A program made the position numbers and the translations under genes. From Siminovitchia fortis (GTDB lineage: Bacteria; Bacillota; Bacilli; Bacillales; Bacillaceae_C): 64,000 nucleotides of DNA. The notes below the pieces were generated by a model. That model made no database searches. It worked only from the letters and a program-made list of their open reading frames with translations, and was not told the DNA's origin. Shown piece after piece: positions 9,458-19,265 of this stretch; position 1 is the stretch's first letter; every line of letters starts with the position of its first letter. The DNA is taken from positions 89,291 to 153,290 of the forward strand of contig NZ_QYTU02000002.1 of assembly GCF_003605365.2 (NCBI RefSeq). Direction: 5' to 3'.

Positions 9458-10651
9458 TTAAAATGTAAGCAAATGTCCGAGCTTTTCTGCTTTTGTTTTC
9501 AAGTATTTTTCGTTTTCACTTTTAAAAGGCAGCTGGATCGGCAGCCTCTCGGTTACCTCGAACCCGAAATCCGAAAGACTGGAAACTTTCCTTGGATTGT
9601 TAGTGAGCAGTTTGAGTTTCTTGACTCCTATGTCTTTCAGCATTTGTGCGCCAATGCTAAAGTCGCGAAGATCCGCCGGAAATCCGAGTCTTTCATTGGC
9701 CTCCACTGTATCAAGCCCTTCTTCCTGCAGCTTGTATGCTTTTAATTTATTAATGAGCCCGATCCCTCTTCCCTCCTGGCGCAGGTATAGGAGAACCCCG
9801 GCACCTTCTTCTTCAATCCGCCTCAATGCAGATTGAAGCTGCGGGCCGCAATCACAGCGGCAAGATCCGAATACATCCCCCGTCAGGCATTCAGAGTGCA
9901 TCCGTACTATGACAGGTGTATCCGGCTCAATATCCCCTTTTACAATGGCCAAATGTTCTTTATAATCAAGCACGTTTGAGTAGGCAATGATCTTGAAATC
10001 ACCGTATTCAGTCGGCAATAGGGCTTCCGCTTCCCTTTTGACGAGCTTTTCCTTGGCGTTCCTGTATAAAATCAAGTCTTTGATTGTAATCATTGACAGC
10101 CCAAATTCATCAGCCATTTTTCTTAAGTCGGGAGTACGTGCCATCGTTCCGTCATCTTTCATGATTTCACAGATGACGCCGGCCGGCTTTGCCCCGCAAA
10201 GTTGAGCCAGATCAACAGCCGCTTCCGTGTGGCCGGGCCTTTTTAATATCCCTCCCTCTTTTGCTATGAGGGGGAAAATATGGCCCGGCCTTTTAAAGTC
10301 CCCGGGCTTAGCACCCTCTTCCAGCATTTTTAAAATCGTTTCCGAACGTTCAAATGCACTGATGCCTGTGTGGGAATCAATATGATCAACACTGACGGTA
10401 AACGCTGTTCCAAAAGGGTCGGTGTTTTGGTCGGCCATCTTCGGCAAATTCAATTCCTTCGCTCTCTCTTCCGTTATGGGCATGCAAATGAGGCCTCGTC
10501 CTTCCTTCGCCATGAAATTGATCACTTCAGGAGCTGCCTTTTCAGCCAGCGCAACAAAATCGCCTTCATTTTCCCTGTCCTCATCGTCCGTTACAATGAT
10601 CACTTTCCCATTTTTCAATTCTTCCAGGGCTTTTTCAATTGAATCAAACAT
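9458..10651 (-). CDS. ribBA: DHBP synthase / GTP cyclohydrolase II
   Basis: A 397-residue fusion that starts both branches of riboflavin synthesis. The N-terminal half makes 3,4-dihydroxy-2-butanone 4-phosphate (acidic [11 protein letters not shown] loop near residue 23, and [15 protein letters not shown] segment), the C-terminal half opens GTP (zinc ligands in [17 protein letters not shown] near residues 250-270, and [10 protein letters not shown]). Both active sites look intact. Called ribA in B. subtilis. It lies 18 nt downstream of ribE. Confidence 0.97.
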   Translation of the reverse strand: MFDSIEKALEELKNGKVIIVTDDEDRENEGDFVALAEKAAPEVINFMAKEGRGLICMPITEERAKELNLPKMADQNTDPFGTAFTVSVDHIDSHTGISAFERSETILKMLEEGAKPGDFKRPGHIFPLIAKEGGILKRPGHTEAAVDLAQLCGAKPAGVICEIMKDDGTMARTPDLRKMADEFGLSMITIKDLILYRNAKEKLVKREAEALLPTEYGDFKIIAYSNVLDYKEHLAIVKGDIEPDTPVIVRMHSECLTGDVFGSCRCDCGPQLQSALRRIEEEGAGVLLYLRQEGRGIGLINKLKAYKLQEEGLDTVEANERLGFPADLRDFSIGAQMLKDIGVKKLKLLTNNPRKVSSLSDFGFEVTERLPIQLPFKSENEKYLKTKAEKLGHLLTF

Positions 10652-10669
10652 ACTGTCACTCCCTCCTTT

Positions 10670-11317
10670 TTAACCGATGAAGCCATTCTCCAATAGCTTA
10701 TCCATCGTGATTTCGGTTTTTATTTCCTTTCGGCTTTCCAGCATGTGATAAATGTATTTGCCGAACATATCGAATTCTATATTGACTGGGTCGCCGATGT
10801 TTTTTTCTGCAAGAATCGTTTCCGCTTGTGTGTGCGGTACCAGGGAAATTGTTATTTTTTCACTGTCTGTTTCAAAAATCGTCAGCGATGTTCCATCTAT
10901 TGCAATCGATCCTTTTTCCATGACAAACACTTGGAATTTCTCTGGTATTTGGATAACCATATAAAGTGCGTTTTCCATACTTTTTTTACTTATAAGGGTG
11001 CCGGTTCCATCGACATGCCCGCTGACAAAATGTCCTCCGAACCTGCCGTTGGCAGCAATCGCCCGCTCAAGGTTCACTTTTGAACCTGGTGAAAGCATGC
11101 TGAGTGACGTCACATTGAATGTTTCAGGCATGACATCGGCCTGAAACGTTGAGCGGGTAATTTCCGTTGCAGTAAGACAGACACCGTTTACCGCGATGCT
11201 GTCGCCCAGCTGGATGTCTTCCAGGATCTTTTCTGCCTGGATATGGACAGTGAAGGACTTCGCCTTTCGTTCAATTCGCAGAACAGTACCGATTTCTTCT
11301 ACAATTCCTGTAAACAT
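10670..11317 (-). CDS. ribE: Riboflavin synthase alpha chain
   Basis: A 215-residue enzyme that dismutates two lumazines into riboflavin and the aminopyrimidine. Two tandem lumazine-binding beta barrels are visible: the first begins [10 protein letters not shown] with [10 protein letters not shown], the second carries [10 protein letters not shown] and [10 protein letters not shown]. Its ATG follows the ribD stop directly (TGA-ATG), implying translational coupling. In B. subtilis naming it is ribE (older ribB). Confidence 0.97.
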   Translation of the reverse strand: MFTGIVEEIGTVLRIERKAKSFTVHIQAEKILEDIQLGDSIAVNGVCLTATEITRSTFQADVMPETFNVTSLSMLSPGSKVNLERAIAANGRFGGHFVSGHVDGTGTLISKKSMENALYMVIQIPEKFQVFVMEKGSIAIDGTSLTIFETDSEKITISLVPHTQAETILAEKNIGDPVNIEFDMFGKYIYHMLESRKEIKTEITMDKLLENGFIG

Positions 11318-12415
11318 TCACTTTCCCCTTTCCACCGGTTCAACAATTAATTTTATGTCAGGACCGATTTGTTCGACTGATTTAAATGCCAAGGGAATAC
11401 TGTCTTTTACTACTTGTTTGGGGATTCCACCAAAAGCCGGCGTCCCTTTTCTGTCATTCAATAATTTCGGTGCCATGTACATGACAATTTCCTGAAAAAA
11501 ACCGGAATCAACGAATGCGGAATGGACGGCGCTTCCTCCTTCGACAAAGACGGAAAGGATTTGCTCCTTCCCCAGCCAATTCAGGAGCGGTTCGATTTCA
11601 ATTTTCTCTGAAGGCATCTTTTTCACTTTGACTCCTTTTTCCTCAATGGCACGACGCTTTTTTTCATTTGTATGCTTTCCGCACACGATGATCGTCGGAG
11701 CCGCATTGTCATTTAAAAGATTGCATTTCATAGGAATTCTCAAATGAGTATCTAAAACAATTCGAATGGGATTTTTTCCACCCTGGGGCAGTCGGGTTGT
11801 AAGATGGGGATTATCCTGAATCACAGTATTGATGCCGACCAATATTGCATCGTGGCGATGCCGGTAATGATGGACATCAAGCCTTGCCTGATCAGATGTG
11901 ATCCATTTGCTGTCTCCGCTGGAAGCCGCTGTCTTTCCGTCAAAAGTTACAGCGGTTTTTAATGTAGTGAATGGTTTCCTTGTCTTAATAAAATGAAAAT
12001 AAAATTTGTTCAGATCTTCGGCTTGTTGACCGTAAATTCCATATTCCACCGAAATTCCGGCTTTCTGAAGCTTTGCCACACCATTTCCGGCAACAACCGG
12101 ATTCGGATCCAGGCCCGCTATGAAGACGCGCCTGATTTTTTTCTCAATGATCAAATCAGCGCACGGCGGCGTCCTTCCTGTATGTGAACATGGCTCAAGA
12201 GTGACATAAAGATCGGCGCCCTCCGCCCTTTCGCCGGCTTGTTTCAAGGCGTTGACTTCAGCGTGCGGCTCGCCTGCTTTCATATGTGCGCCCATGCCGA
12301 GAATCTGCCCGTTTTTGACAACGACACAGCCGACCGCCGGATTCGGACTCGTCTGCCCGACAACGGATTCCGCCAGCTGTATGGCCAATTTCATATAAAA
12401 ATACTTGTCTCCCAT
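11318..12415 (-). CDS. ribD: Riboflavin-specific deaminase/reductase
   Basis: A 365-residue two-domain enzyme. The N-terminal deaminase holds the zinc motif HAEVNAL with PCSHTGRTPPC; the C-terminal domain is the NADPH reductase (ITSDQARLDVH...VFVEGGSAVHSAF). ATG at 12415 is preceded by AAAGGAGG at an ideal distance. An in-frame upstream extension to 12526 crosses the riboswitch terminator and is rejected. It is the first gene of the operon, behind an FMN riboswitch. Confidence 0.96.
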   Translation of the reverse strand: MGDKYFYMKLAIQLAESVVGQTSPNPAVGCVVVKNGQILGMGAHMKAGEPHAEVNALKQAGERAEGADLYVTLEPCSHTGRTPPCADLIIEKKIRRVFIAGLDPNPVVAGNGVAKLQKAGISVEYGIYGQQAEDLNKFYFHFIKTRKPFTTLKTAVTFDGKTAASSGDSKWITSDQARLDVHHYRHRHDAILVGINTVIQDNPHLTTRLPQGGKNPIRIVLDTHLRIPMKCNLLNDNAAPTIIVCGKHTNEKKRRAIEEKGVKVKKMPSEKIEIEPLLNWLGKEQILSVFVEGGSAVHSAFVDSGFFQEIVMYMAPKLLNDRKGTPAFGGIPKQVVKDSIPLAFKSVEQIGPDIKLIVEPVERGK

Positions 12416-12440
12416 AGTGCCTCCTTTCAATGATCGACGG

Positions 12441-12468
12441 AAAAAGCCCCGAAACATTGTTTCGGGGC
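12441..12468 (-). terminator. FMN-riboswitch expression-platform terminator
   Basis: GCCCCGAAAC pairs with GTTTCGGGGC over a 3-nt loop, with TTTTT next on the minus strand, about 25 nt before the ribD start. Its GCCCCGAA arm is the exact complement of TTCGGGGC at the 5' edge of the aptamer (12707-12714), so an antiterminator can form when FMN is absent. Confidence 0.9.
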
Positions 12469-12580
12469 GCAAAAACAGCAATTTTAAATAAGCGTCATGA
12501 AGCTTTGACAAAAAGATTTTTAACAAAGCCTAAATAAACATGCCATTTTATAAAAAAATGCACGAGAAACAGACGCCTTT

Positions 12581-12718
12581 TTCCTTCTCCCATCCAGACT
12601 TTCACTGTCGGCTTTGGAATTTCACCAAATCCACCGGATCGTTGCCGAGCCGGGTCACGGACTAAGAGACACTTGTCTCATCACCGCCGGTCGGGATTTT
12701 CACCCTGCCCCGAAGGAA
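12581..12718 (-). promoter_or_regulatory. FMN riboswitch (RFN element)
   Basis: Read on the minus strand the leader shows the conserved RFN blocks: TTCGGGGCAGGGTGAAAATC near the 5' end, CCGACCGGCGGTGA, AGTCCGTGACCCG, GGTGGATTTGGTG, and CCGACAGTGAAAGTCTGGAT, closed by CCTTC/GAAGG. FMN binding stabilises the aptamer and lets the downstream terminator form, switching off the rib operon. Confidence 0.97.
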
Positions 12719-12738
12719 AAAACTATTCGAATGTTTGT

Positions 12739-12765
12739 ATTATAACATACAAATATATTTTGCAA
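12739..12765 (-). promoter_or_regulatory. SigA promoter of the rib operon
   Basis: TATAAT (12739-12744) with an upstream TGT giving an extended -10, and TTGCAA (12760-12765) as -35. The 15-nt spacing is short, but the extended -10 compensates. It lies about 20 nt before the riboswitch. Confidence 0.65.
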
Positions 12766-12823
12766 CCCCTGACTTTTTTCGTGATTGTCAAATGATCAAT
12801 AGAAATTGGGATAAATGGCTAAT

Positions 12824-12940
12824 CATTGGTCCAATCCGCCATTGACCACGCTGAGGCTTTTCGACCATATCCGGGCATTGGTCCCGCCTGCCAATGACCA
12901 CGCAGGCGCTTTTTCATCGTAGCCGGGCAATGGCCAATTT
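12824..12940. repeat. 52-bp tandem repeat, two diverged units
   Basis: Units at 12824-12875 and 12876-12927 both begin CATTGG and end CCGGG, followed by the start of a third (CAATGG). Each contains a partial inverted repeat, CATTGG...CCAATGACC. The unit length and the GGGCATTGG...TGACC core are shared with the array at 36251-36640. Confidence 0.65.
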
Positions 12941-12954
12941 TTCAGAACAAAGGT

Positions 12955-13095
12955 GCAAGCGCCTGTTTATCGACGTACAGACTGGAGCGCTTCTGACGAG
13001 ATAAAGGAAACACGCGCAGCGCAGCGGAGCGATGTTGACTTATCGTAGGAAGAAGCGTGAAGTCTGCTAGTCGATAGGCGCTGGAGCCGGACGCA
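12955..13095 (+). repeat. Structured intergenic repeat, copy 2
   Basis: A 141-nt copy of the large hairpin element. AAGCGCC pairs with GGCGCT, ATCGAC with GTCGAT, AGACT with AGTCT, GCGCTTCT with AGAAGCGT, and CGC with GCG near the loop. The GCGCTTCT/AGAAGCGT stem replaces GTGCCTCC/GGAGGTGC of the copy at 28010, with changes on both sides. It lies between the rib promoter and the isocitrate lyase terminator. Confidence 0.85.
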
Positions 13096-13161
13096 GCACA
13101 AAAAGATAATGAATTATCAACAACCTAAGCGCTTTATAATTTCCTATACTACGAAGGAAAA

Positions 13162-13191
13162 CCCCCTTGGGTGTACCTTTTCCCAAGGGGG
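13162..13191 (-). terminator. Terminator of isocitrate lyase
   Basis: A 10-bp stem (CCCCCTTGGG with CCCAAGGGGG) just after the stop codon, followed by TTTTCC on the minus strand. Confidence 0.85.
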
Positions 13192-13204
13192 CCTTTCGCT
13201 ATTT

Positions 13205-14482
13205 TTATGATTGGAACTGCGCTTCCTCTGTTGATCCTGCCAATGCGGTTGTGGAAGAGGTTCCTCCTGAAATGACCATTGACACTTCATCGAAGTAACC
13301 AGTACCAACTTCACGCTGGTGGCGTGTAGCTGTGTATCCTTGCGCCTCGGAAGCAAATTCTTCCTGCTGGAGTTTGGAATAGGCAGCCATGCCGGAATCT
13401 TTGTAGCCGCGGGCCAATTCGAACATGCTGTGGTTGAGGGAGTGGAAGCCTGCAAGTGTAACGAATTGGAATTTGTAACCCATTTTTCCCAGCTCTTGCT
13501 GGAAGCCGGCAATCTCTTCATCGCTCAGCTTGCTTTTCCAGTTAAAGGAAGGTGAGCAGTTATATGCAAGCAGTTTGCCCGGGAATTTTTCATGAATGGC
13601 TTCTGCAAAACGCCGTGCCTCCTCGAGATCCGGTTCAGCCGTTTCACACCAGATGAGATCGGCGTAAGGCGCATAGGCAAGACCTCTTGCAATTGCCTGG
13701 TCAAGTCCCGGATTTGTGTAATAGAACCCTTCCGGACTTCTTTCGCCTGTCAGAAATTCGCGGTCATACGGGTCGACATCACTTGTAATCAAGTTAGCCG
13801 CATTCGCGTCAGTCCTTGCGATAATGACAGTAGGCACATCCATGACATCTGCAGCAAGTCTTGCCGCGATTAAGTGGCGCACAGCCGTTTGTGTCGGTTG
13901 AAGAACTTTACCGCCCAAGTGTCCGCATTTTTTCTCGGAAGCCAACTGGTCTTCAAGATGGACCCCACCAGCCCCTGCCTCAATCATAGCTTTTGTCAAT
14001 TCGAATACGTTGAGGGGGCCTCCGAATCCTGCCTCCATATCTGCTACAATGGGAGCAAACCAATACGTATCGCCTTCTCCCTCTGCCTGCTGGATTTGAT
14101 CTGCACGCTGCAGTGTCTGGTTGATCCGTTTGACGACCTGCGGAACACTGTTGGCAGGATATAAACTTTGATCCGGATACATCTGCCCTGCTAGGTTCGC
14201 ATCTGCGGCAACCTGCCAGCCGCTTAAGTAAATTGCCTTGAGGCCTGCTTTTACCTGCTGCATTGCCTGGTTCCCTGTCAGAGCACCCAGCGCATTTATA
14301 TAATCTTCCGTATTGATCAAATTCCAAAGCCTTTCGGCCCCCATCCGCGCCAATGTCTGCTCAATGACGACCGATCCGCGCAGTTTCACTACATCCCCGG
14401 CGGAATATGGCCTTTCAATCCCTTTCCAGCGTTCTGCTGCCCAGCTTTCTTCAACTTGGCGGATTTGTTCTTCTCTTGTCAT
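13205..14482 (-). CDS. aceA: Isocitrate lyase
   Basis: A 425-residue enzyme of the glyoxylate shunt: splits isocitrate into succinate and glyoxylate. The catalytic KKCGHLGG is at residues 184-191 (Cys186), and the Mg-binding [15 protein letters not shown] and the HLEDQL segment precede it. GGGAGAGG lies upstream of the ATG. Malate synthase G lies 0.6 kb further upstream on the same strand with a small gene between, so the two key shunt enzymes are neighbours but not an obvious single operon. A 19-nt palindrome sits before the start. Confidence 0.96.
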   Translation of the reverse strand: MTREEQIRQVEESWAAERWKGIERPYSAGDVVKLRGSVVIEQTLARMGAERLWNLINTEDYINALGALTGNQAMQQVKAGLKAIYLSGWQVAADANLAGQMYPDQSLYPANSVPQVVKRINQTLQRADQIQQAEGEGDTYWFAPIVADMEAGFGGPLNVFELTKAMIEAGAGGVHLEDQLASEKKCGHLGGKVLQPTQTAVRHLIAARLAADVMDVPTVIIARTDANAANLITSDVDPYDREFLTGERSPEGFYYTNPGLDQAIARGLAYAPYADLIWCETAEPDLEEARRFAEAIHEKFPGKLLAYNCSPSFNWKSKLSDEEIAGFQQELGKMGYKFQFVTLAGFHSLNHSMFELARGYKDSGMAAYSKLQQEEFASEAQGYTATRHQREVGTGYFDEVSMVISGGTSSTTALAGSTEEAQFQS

Positions 14483-14522
14483 GATAAACCTCTCCCATTC
14501 TACGTTTTAATATTTGATCAAC

Positions 14523-14541
14523 AGATTGATTCAATCAATCT
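14523..14541. promoter_or_regulatory. Perfect palindrome upstream of isocitrate lyase
   Basis: AGATTGATTCAATCAATCT is a perfect 19-nt dyad, about 40 nt before the aceA start. A second dyad ATGTTATATAACAT lies at 14581-14594. The position suits an operator; the regulator is unknown. Confidence 0.45.
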
Positions 14542-14608
14542 ATTATTCACCTGTAATATATCTGTTTTTCGATATTTATAATGTTATATAACATATAAGG
14601 CAAAAAAA

Positions 14609-14902
14609 TTATTCAACGTTCTCGCAGCATTGAATGACTTCCTTAAATGTTTGATGCTCCATACCGCATTTGCTGCAAATGTTTTCAATTTCCAGTTTCT
14701 CTTCCTCCCTAATAACGACCACTTCTTTCGCTGCGAGCGGCTCAACATCAAACGAACCTTCAGCATTTCTTTTTAAAGTCAGCAATTCGTTTCCGAGGAC
14801 GAAAGTTGTACCATTCATTTCTTCAACCGTCTTCCCTTTGATCAGCTCTTCCAAAATCCACTCTTCGATAAAGTCTCTTTCTGCTGTTTGTTTCGTTTGC
14901 AT
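14609..14902 (-). CDS. Small protein with C-terminal zinc-ribbon, unknown
   Basis: A 97-residue acidic protein. The ATG at 14902 follows GAAGGTG; a GTG 9 nt earlier overlaps that site and is less likely. The N-terminal part is helical (ERDFIEEWILEELIKGKTVEEM). The end carries C-S-K-C-x3-H and C-C, a possible single zinc site. It has its own SigA-type promoter at 14936-14964 and lies between the two glyoxylate-shunt genes on the same strand. No function is known to me; the neighbourhood alone does not prove a role in acetate metabolism. Confidence 0.65.
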   Translation of the reverse strand: MQTKQTAERDFIEEWILEELIKGKTVEEMNGTTFVLGNELLTLKRNAEGSFDVEPLAAKEVVVIREEEKLEIENICSKCGMEHQTFKEVIQCCENVE

Positions 14903-14935
14903 GTTCTCCACCTTCTTTTTTAATAAGTTGATATT

Positions 14936-14964
14936 AATATATAACAGAGTTGTTATTTAGTCAA
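14936..14964 (-). promoter_or_regulatory. SigA promoter of the small zinc-ribbon gene
   Basis: TTGACT (14959-14964) and TATATT (14936-14941) on the minus strand, 17 nt apart, about 35 nt before the start codon. A near-consensus vegetative promoter. Confidence 0.7.
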
Positions 14965-15023
14965 CTGTTATAATACAATATTTTTTAAAATATTTTTCAT
15001 TTATTTTCTTTAGCAAACTTTCG

Positions 15024-15061
15024 GGCCTCTTCAAGGCCGTATGACCAGCCTTGAAGAGGCC
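15024..15061 (-). terminator. Hairpin after malate synthase G
   Basis: A perfect 14-bp stem (GGCCTCTTCAAGGC with GCCTTGAAGAGGCC) with a 10-nt loop, immediately after the stop codon. The T run is weak, so termination may be partial. Confidence 0.7.
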
Positions 15062-15064
15062 GCC

Positions 15065-17248
15065 CTATGCCTGCTGTATTGACATTTTCTGCTTGAATTC
15101 AAGACGGCGGCTGTGAAGGATCGGTTCCGTATATCCATTTGGCTGCTCTCTTCCGAGCAATACAAGGTCGCACGCTGCCTGAAAAGCAACAGATTCCTCG
15201 AAATTATCCGACATCGGTTTATAATGCGGATCTCCGGCGTTTTGTTCATCGACAACTGCCGCCATACGTTTCATCGTTTCCAGAACCTGCTCAACGGTAC
15301 AAATGCCATGGTGAAGCCAGTTGGCCATATGCTGGCTTGAAATTCTCAGTGTTGCGCGGTCTTCCATCAGACCGACATCATGGATGTCCGGAACTTTGGA
15401 ACAGCCTACGCCCTGCTCCACCCACCTGACAACATACCCCAATATTCCCTGTGCATTATTATCAAGCTCCTCCTGGATCTCTTCATGTGTAAAATGAGTG
15501 TTGGATGCAAGCGGAATATCCAATATGTCATCCTCTACATCCTTGATTTCCTTTGACAGATTGTGCTGGATTTCCCAGACATTCTTTTGATGGTAATGCA
15601 GGGCGTGTAATGTAGCAGCAGTCGGGGAAGGAACCCACGCTGTATTGGCGCCTGCCTCTACATGTCCGATTTTTTGTTCAACCATCGCCTTCATCTGATC
15701 GGGCATGGCCCACATTCCCTTACCGATCTGTGCGCGGCCCGGCAGCCCTGTCTCAAGCCCCGCGAAAACATTCGACTGTTCATATGCCTTGAGCCACCTG
15801 GATGCCTTCATATCATTCTTTCTGATCATCGGCCCCGCTTCCATCGATGTATGGATTTCATCGCCTGTACGGTCAAGGAACCCTGTGTTAATAAAAACAA
15901 TCCGGTCTTTGGCTTCTTTGATGCAGGCTTTCAAATTTAGCGATGTCCGGCGCTCTTCATCCATAACGCCCATTTTCAGCGTATTTCGTTCGAGTCCGAG
16001 CAGATCCTCGACACGGTCAAACAGCTCATTGGCAAAAGCGACTTCTTCGGAACCGTGCATTTTGGGCTTAACAATATAAACAGATCCTTTTTCAGAGTTC
16101 TTCCGAGCGGTATTTCCAAGAAGATCGTGTTTGGCTATTAAACTAGTGATTACGGCATCAACGATTCCTTCCGGCACTTCTTCTCCGTTTTGATCCAAAA
16201 TGGCCGGCGTTGTCATCAAGTGCCCTACATTCCGGACAAGCTGGAGTGAACGGCCGCGAAGGGAAAATTCAGTTCCATCAGGTGCCGTATAGATGCGGTC
16301 TTCATTCATTACCCGGTTGATTGTTTTGCCGTTTTTTTCAAAAACGGCACCGATTGTTCCCTTCATCAGCCCAAGCCAATTTCGATAAACAAGGACTTTG
16401 TCTTCCGCATCGACTGCTGCAACCGAATCTTCGCAATCCATAATGGTAGAAAGAGCCGATTCAATTAAAAGATCTTTTATCCCGGCAGAATCAGTCCGGC
16501 CGATCGGATCTTCAGGATCTATTTGTATTTCAACATGAAGACCGTTGTTTTTAAGTAAAATGGCACTCGGATTTTCCGCTTCTCCCTGAAATCCGGCAAA
16601 CTTCTGATGATCCTGCAGCTTCACACTTTTGCCGCCCCGGAGCTCTATCGTCAAATGGCCTCCGGAAATGCTGTACTTGACCGAGTCATGATGGGAACCT
16701 TCCTGTAATGGGGCGATCTGATCCAAAAACTTTCTTCCGTAATCAATCACTTTTTGGCCCCGAAGCGGATTATAACCGCTTGTCAGTTCCGCTCCGTCCG
16801 CTTCATCAATGACATCAGTTCCGTAAAGGGCATCATATAAGCTACCCCATCTTGCATTGGCGGCGTTTATGGCATATCTTGCATTATTTACAGGCACGAC
16901 CAGCTGCGGGCCTGCTTGGGCGGTAATTTCTTCATCCACATTTTTTGTTGTAATGGTGAAATCTTCAACCGGCTGTTCCAGATAACCGATTTCTTTGAGG
17001 AACGATTTGTATTTTTTCAAATCAACCGGCCCTCTGTTATCCTGATGCCACTGATTGATTTTCTCCTGCAGGCTTTTCCGTGTTTGTAAAAGCTGCTTGT
17101 TTGTGGGCACAAGATCTTCAATGATGCGGCTAAAGCCTTTCCAAAAGCTTTTGCTATCCACCCCGGTATCAGGCAATGCCTCCTTTTCGATAAACTCATG
17201 CAAAATGGACGCCACTTTCAGCCCATTTACATTCAAGTAGTTCTCCAT
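15065..17248 (-). CDS. glcB: Malate synthase G
   Basis: A 727-residue monomeric malate synthase: condenses glyoxylate with acetyl-CoA to malate, completing the glyoxylate shunt begun by isocitrate lyase downstream. The G isoform is recognised by its length (the A form is about 530 residues) and by blocks such as [20 protein letters not shown], the [14 protein letters not shown] block, [15 protein letters not shown] with its catalytic Asp, and the Mg site near [13 protein letters not shown] at 17248 follows a GGAGGAGAGAGG tract; an in-frame extension to 17275 would include that tract. Confidence 0.96.
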   Translation of the reverse strand: MENYLNVNGLKVASILHEFIEKEALPDTGVDSKSFWKGFSRIIEDLVPTNKQLLQTRKSLQEKINQWHQDNRGPVDLKKYKSFLKEIGYLEQPVEDFTITTKNVDEEITAQAGPQLVVPVNNARYAINAANARWGSLYDALYGTDVIDEADGAELTSGYNPLRGQKVIDYGRKFLDQIAPLQEGSHHDSVKYSISGGHLTIELRGGKSVKLQDHQKFAGFQGEAENPSAILLKNNGLHVEIQIDPEDPIGRTDSAGIKDLLIESALSTIMDCEDSVAAVDAEDKVLVYRNWLGLMKGTIGAVFEKNGKTINRVMNEDRIYTAPDGTEFSLRGRSLQLVRNVGHLMTTPAILDQNGEEVPEGIVDAVITSLIAKHDLLGNTARKNSEKGSVYIVKPKMHGSEEVAFANELFDRVEDLLGLERNTLKMGVMDEERRTSLNLKACIKEAKDRIVFINTGFLDRTGDEIHTSMEAGPMIRKNDMKASRWLKAYEQSNVFAGLETGLPGRAQIGKGMWAMPDQMKAMVEQKIGHVEAGANTAWVPSPTAATLHALHYHQKNVWEIQHNLSKEIKDVEDDILDIPLASNTHFTHEEIQEELDNNAQGILGYVVRWVEQGVGCSKVPDIHDVGLMEDRATLRISSQHMANWLHHGICTVEQVLETMKRMAAVVDEQNAGDPHYKPMSDNFEESVAFQAACDLVLLGREQPNGYTEPILHSRRLEFKQKMSIQQA

Positions 17249-17520
17249 TCCTCTCTCCTCCTCTGTACTAAGCAAAAAACTCCGTTGTGTTATACATCAG
17301 ATGTAATTAACTGAAATTATTATATAACAACTCCAACAAAAATAAAAGCCATTTTTACACTAATCTTTTATTATTGAATTTTACGATACTTATGCGAGGA
17401 ACATTTTCCATATCCTTGATTTGCCCGGCCAAAAATTTTATATTATGCTAAAAACGCCAGGTCCGATTTCCGGCCATTGTATTTGCTCCTTAAATCGGCG
17501 GTTTTTTTTCAGAGAGAAAG

Positions 17521-18084
17521 CATAAAAATTTTTAGCTTTAAAATTTTGAACAAAGCCTTTTGTTGTCTAGCTTCGACGGACAGGAGGTCCTAGTGCCGCC
17601 GGCGCCACAGGACGTGGCGCTTTAAGGCGGCCAGCGCCTATCGACTAGCAGACTTCGCACCTCTGGTGCTCCTGCGCCATAGCTTATCAAGGAAGCCTTG
17701 TTCAGCTCGTCGCAAAGCTCAGGAAGCCTCTCGAAGAAGAAGCTTTCCTACGATAAGTCAACATCGGCTCCGACGGACAGGACGTCCTAGTGCAGGTAAA
17801 GCGACAGGATGTCGCTGCTTGAGCCTGCCGACGCACAGGATGTGCTAGTGCAGGCGAAGCGACAGGACGTCGCTGCTTGAGCCTGCGTTCCTCGCCGTGT
17901 TGTCCGGCTGCGAGTGCCATCGGCGCAAGGATTAAGCCAATCGCTGCTGAAGGCAAACTACGCCTTCGCAAGCGTAGTCTAGCTTTGCGCCGATAAGCAG
18001 GCACTCTCCGCCTTTCCTTATCCTTTATCTCGTCGGAGGCACTCCAGTCTGTACCTCGATAAACAGGCGCTTGCGCTTTTCTTA
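17521..18084 (-). repeat. Structured intergenic repeat, copy 3, expanded
   Basis: Inverted relative to other copies and 564 nt long. The core is interrupted at three places by extra hairpin modules. A 90-nt module at 17659-17748 recurs at 49517-49605. A tandem pair of about 57 nt each (17774-17886) carries GCGACAGGA/TGTCGC-type hairpins with the words CTAGTGCAGG and GCTTGAGCCTGC. A 69-nt module at 17923-17991 recurs at 44085-44153. The 17526-17573 flank matches the 3' flanks of the copies at 28010 and 49417. No protein-coding signal was found. Confidence 0.85.
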
Positions 18085-18106
18085 TTCAAAAAATCATTAC
18101 TGTAAA

Positions 18107-19234
18107 ATGAAGGGATTGATCGTCATAAAAATCGAAGCCATACATATTCATGCTGTCCATTTACCTTTGTACAGCCCTTTTATTGTGAGCTATGGTATCT
18201 TTCACCATATGCCCACCATCATCGTCAAAATAGAAACGGATGAAGGCATTATAGGTTACGGGGAAGCTTTGCCGGACGAATACGTGACCGGCGAGTCTTT
18301 TGAAAGCACGTATTACCTTTTAAAACATACTCTCGCTCCGTTGCTGATCGGCAAAAACCCGATGGAATTTGAAAAGATACACGATCTGATGAATGGGACA
18401 ATTTATGCAGTTCCTGCGGCAAAAGCCGCATTGGACATCGCCTGTTTTGATGCTGCCGGCAAAAAGCTCGAACAGCCTGTCTACCAGTTGATTGGCGGGC
18501 GTTATCACGAAAAATTTCCGATCACCCATGTTTTGAGCATCGCAGAGCCGCAGGAAATGGCTGAAGAAGCAGCAGCCATGATGAAACAGGGCTACAACTC
18601 TTTTAAAATGAAAGTCGGTACGGCAGTACAGAAAGATGTCGAGCGGATTCAAGCTGTCAGAGAAAAAGTCGGCAAGGACATTGCCATCCGTGTGGATGTA
18701 AATCAAGGCTGGAAAAACAGCGCCGCCTCCCTTGTCGCGATTCGTTCATTAAAAGACTTGAATATCGATTGGATAGAACAGCCTGTAGCAGCCGATGATA
18801 TCGACGGCATGGTTGAAATCAAATCAAAAACCGATATTCCAGTCATGATTGACGAAGGTATGAAAGGGCCCCGTGAACTGCGGGAAATCATCCGGAAGCA
18901 GGCTGCGGACAAAGTCAATATCAAGTTGATGAAATGCGGAGGCATCCTTCCGGCAGCAAAGCTTGCATACCAAGCCGAAATGGCCGGCATTGAGTGCCAG
19001 GTCGGATCGATGGTGGAATCATCGATCGGGTCAGCCGCCGGTTTCCATGTCGCTTTTTCCAAGAAAAACATCACAAGTGTTGAACTGACCGGACCATTGA
19101 AGTTTTCTCGGGATATCGGAAACCTTAAATACGACGTACCTTTCATACAGCTTAATGAAGAGCCGGGGCTCGGCGTGGAGGTCGACGAGGAAACTTTGGA
19201 GGAATTGACGCAGTTCAAGGACGTTGTCCGTTAA
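18107..19234 (+). CDS. Enolase-superfamily dipeptide epimerase
   Basis: A roughly 375-residue enzyme of the mandelate racemase/enolase superfamily, most like L-Ala-D/L-Glu epimerases that recycle murein peptides. The catalytic Lys pair is in FKMKVG; metal ligands follow in RVDVNQGW (Asp), WIEQPV (Glu) and IDEG (Asp); the second Lys is in NIKLMKCGG. The start is doubtful: ATG at 18107 has no ribosome binding site, whereas AAGGGA lies 9 nt before an ATA at 18125 that corresponds to the usual first residue of the family (M/I-KIEAI). The expanded repeat ends only 22 nt upstream. Substrate specificity is not established. Confidence 0.85.
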   Translation: MKGLIVIKIEAIHIHAVHLPLYSPFIVSYGIFHHMPTIIVKIETDEGIIGYGEALPDEYVTGESFESTYYLLKHTLAPLLIGKNPMEFEKIHDLMNGTIYAVPAAKAALDIACFDAAGKKLEQPVYQLIGGRYHEKFPITHVLSIAEPQEMAEEAAAMMKQGYNSFKMKVGTAVQKDVERIQAVREKVGKDIAIRVDVNQGWKNSAASLVAIRSLKDLNIDWIEQPVAADDIDGMVEIKSKTDIPVMIDEGMKGPRELREIIRKQAADKVNIKLMKCGGILPAAKLAYQAEMAGIECQVGSMVESSIGSAAGFHVAFSKKNITSVELTGPLKFSRDIGNLKYDVPFIQLNEEPGLGVEVDEETLEELTQFKDVVR

Positions 19235-19265
19235 GGGGTTTGAAGGTATTTACGGCAAATAACAT

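Noticed and set aside
17666..18004. Open frames inside the expanded repeat
   Set aside because: They lie within hairpin modules, are arginine/serine rich and have no ribosome binding site.
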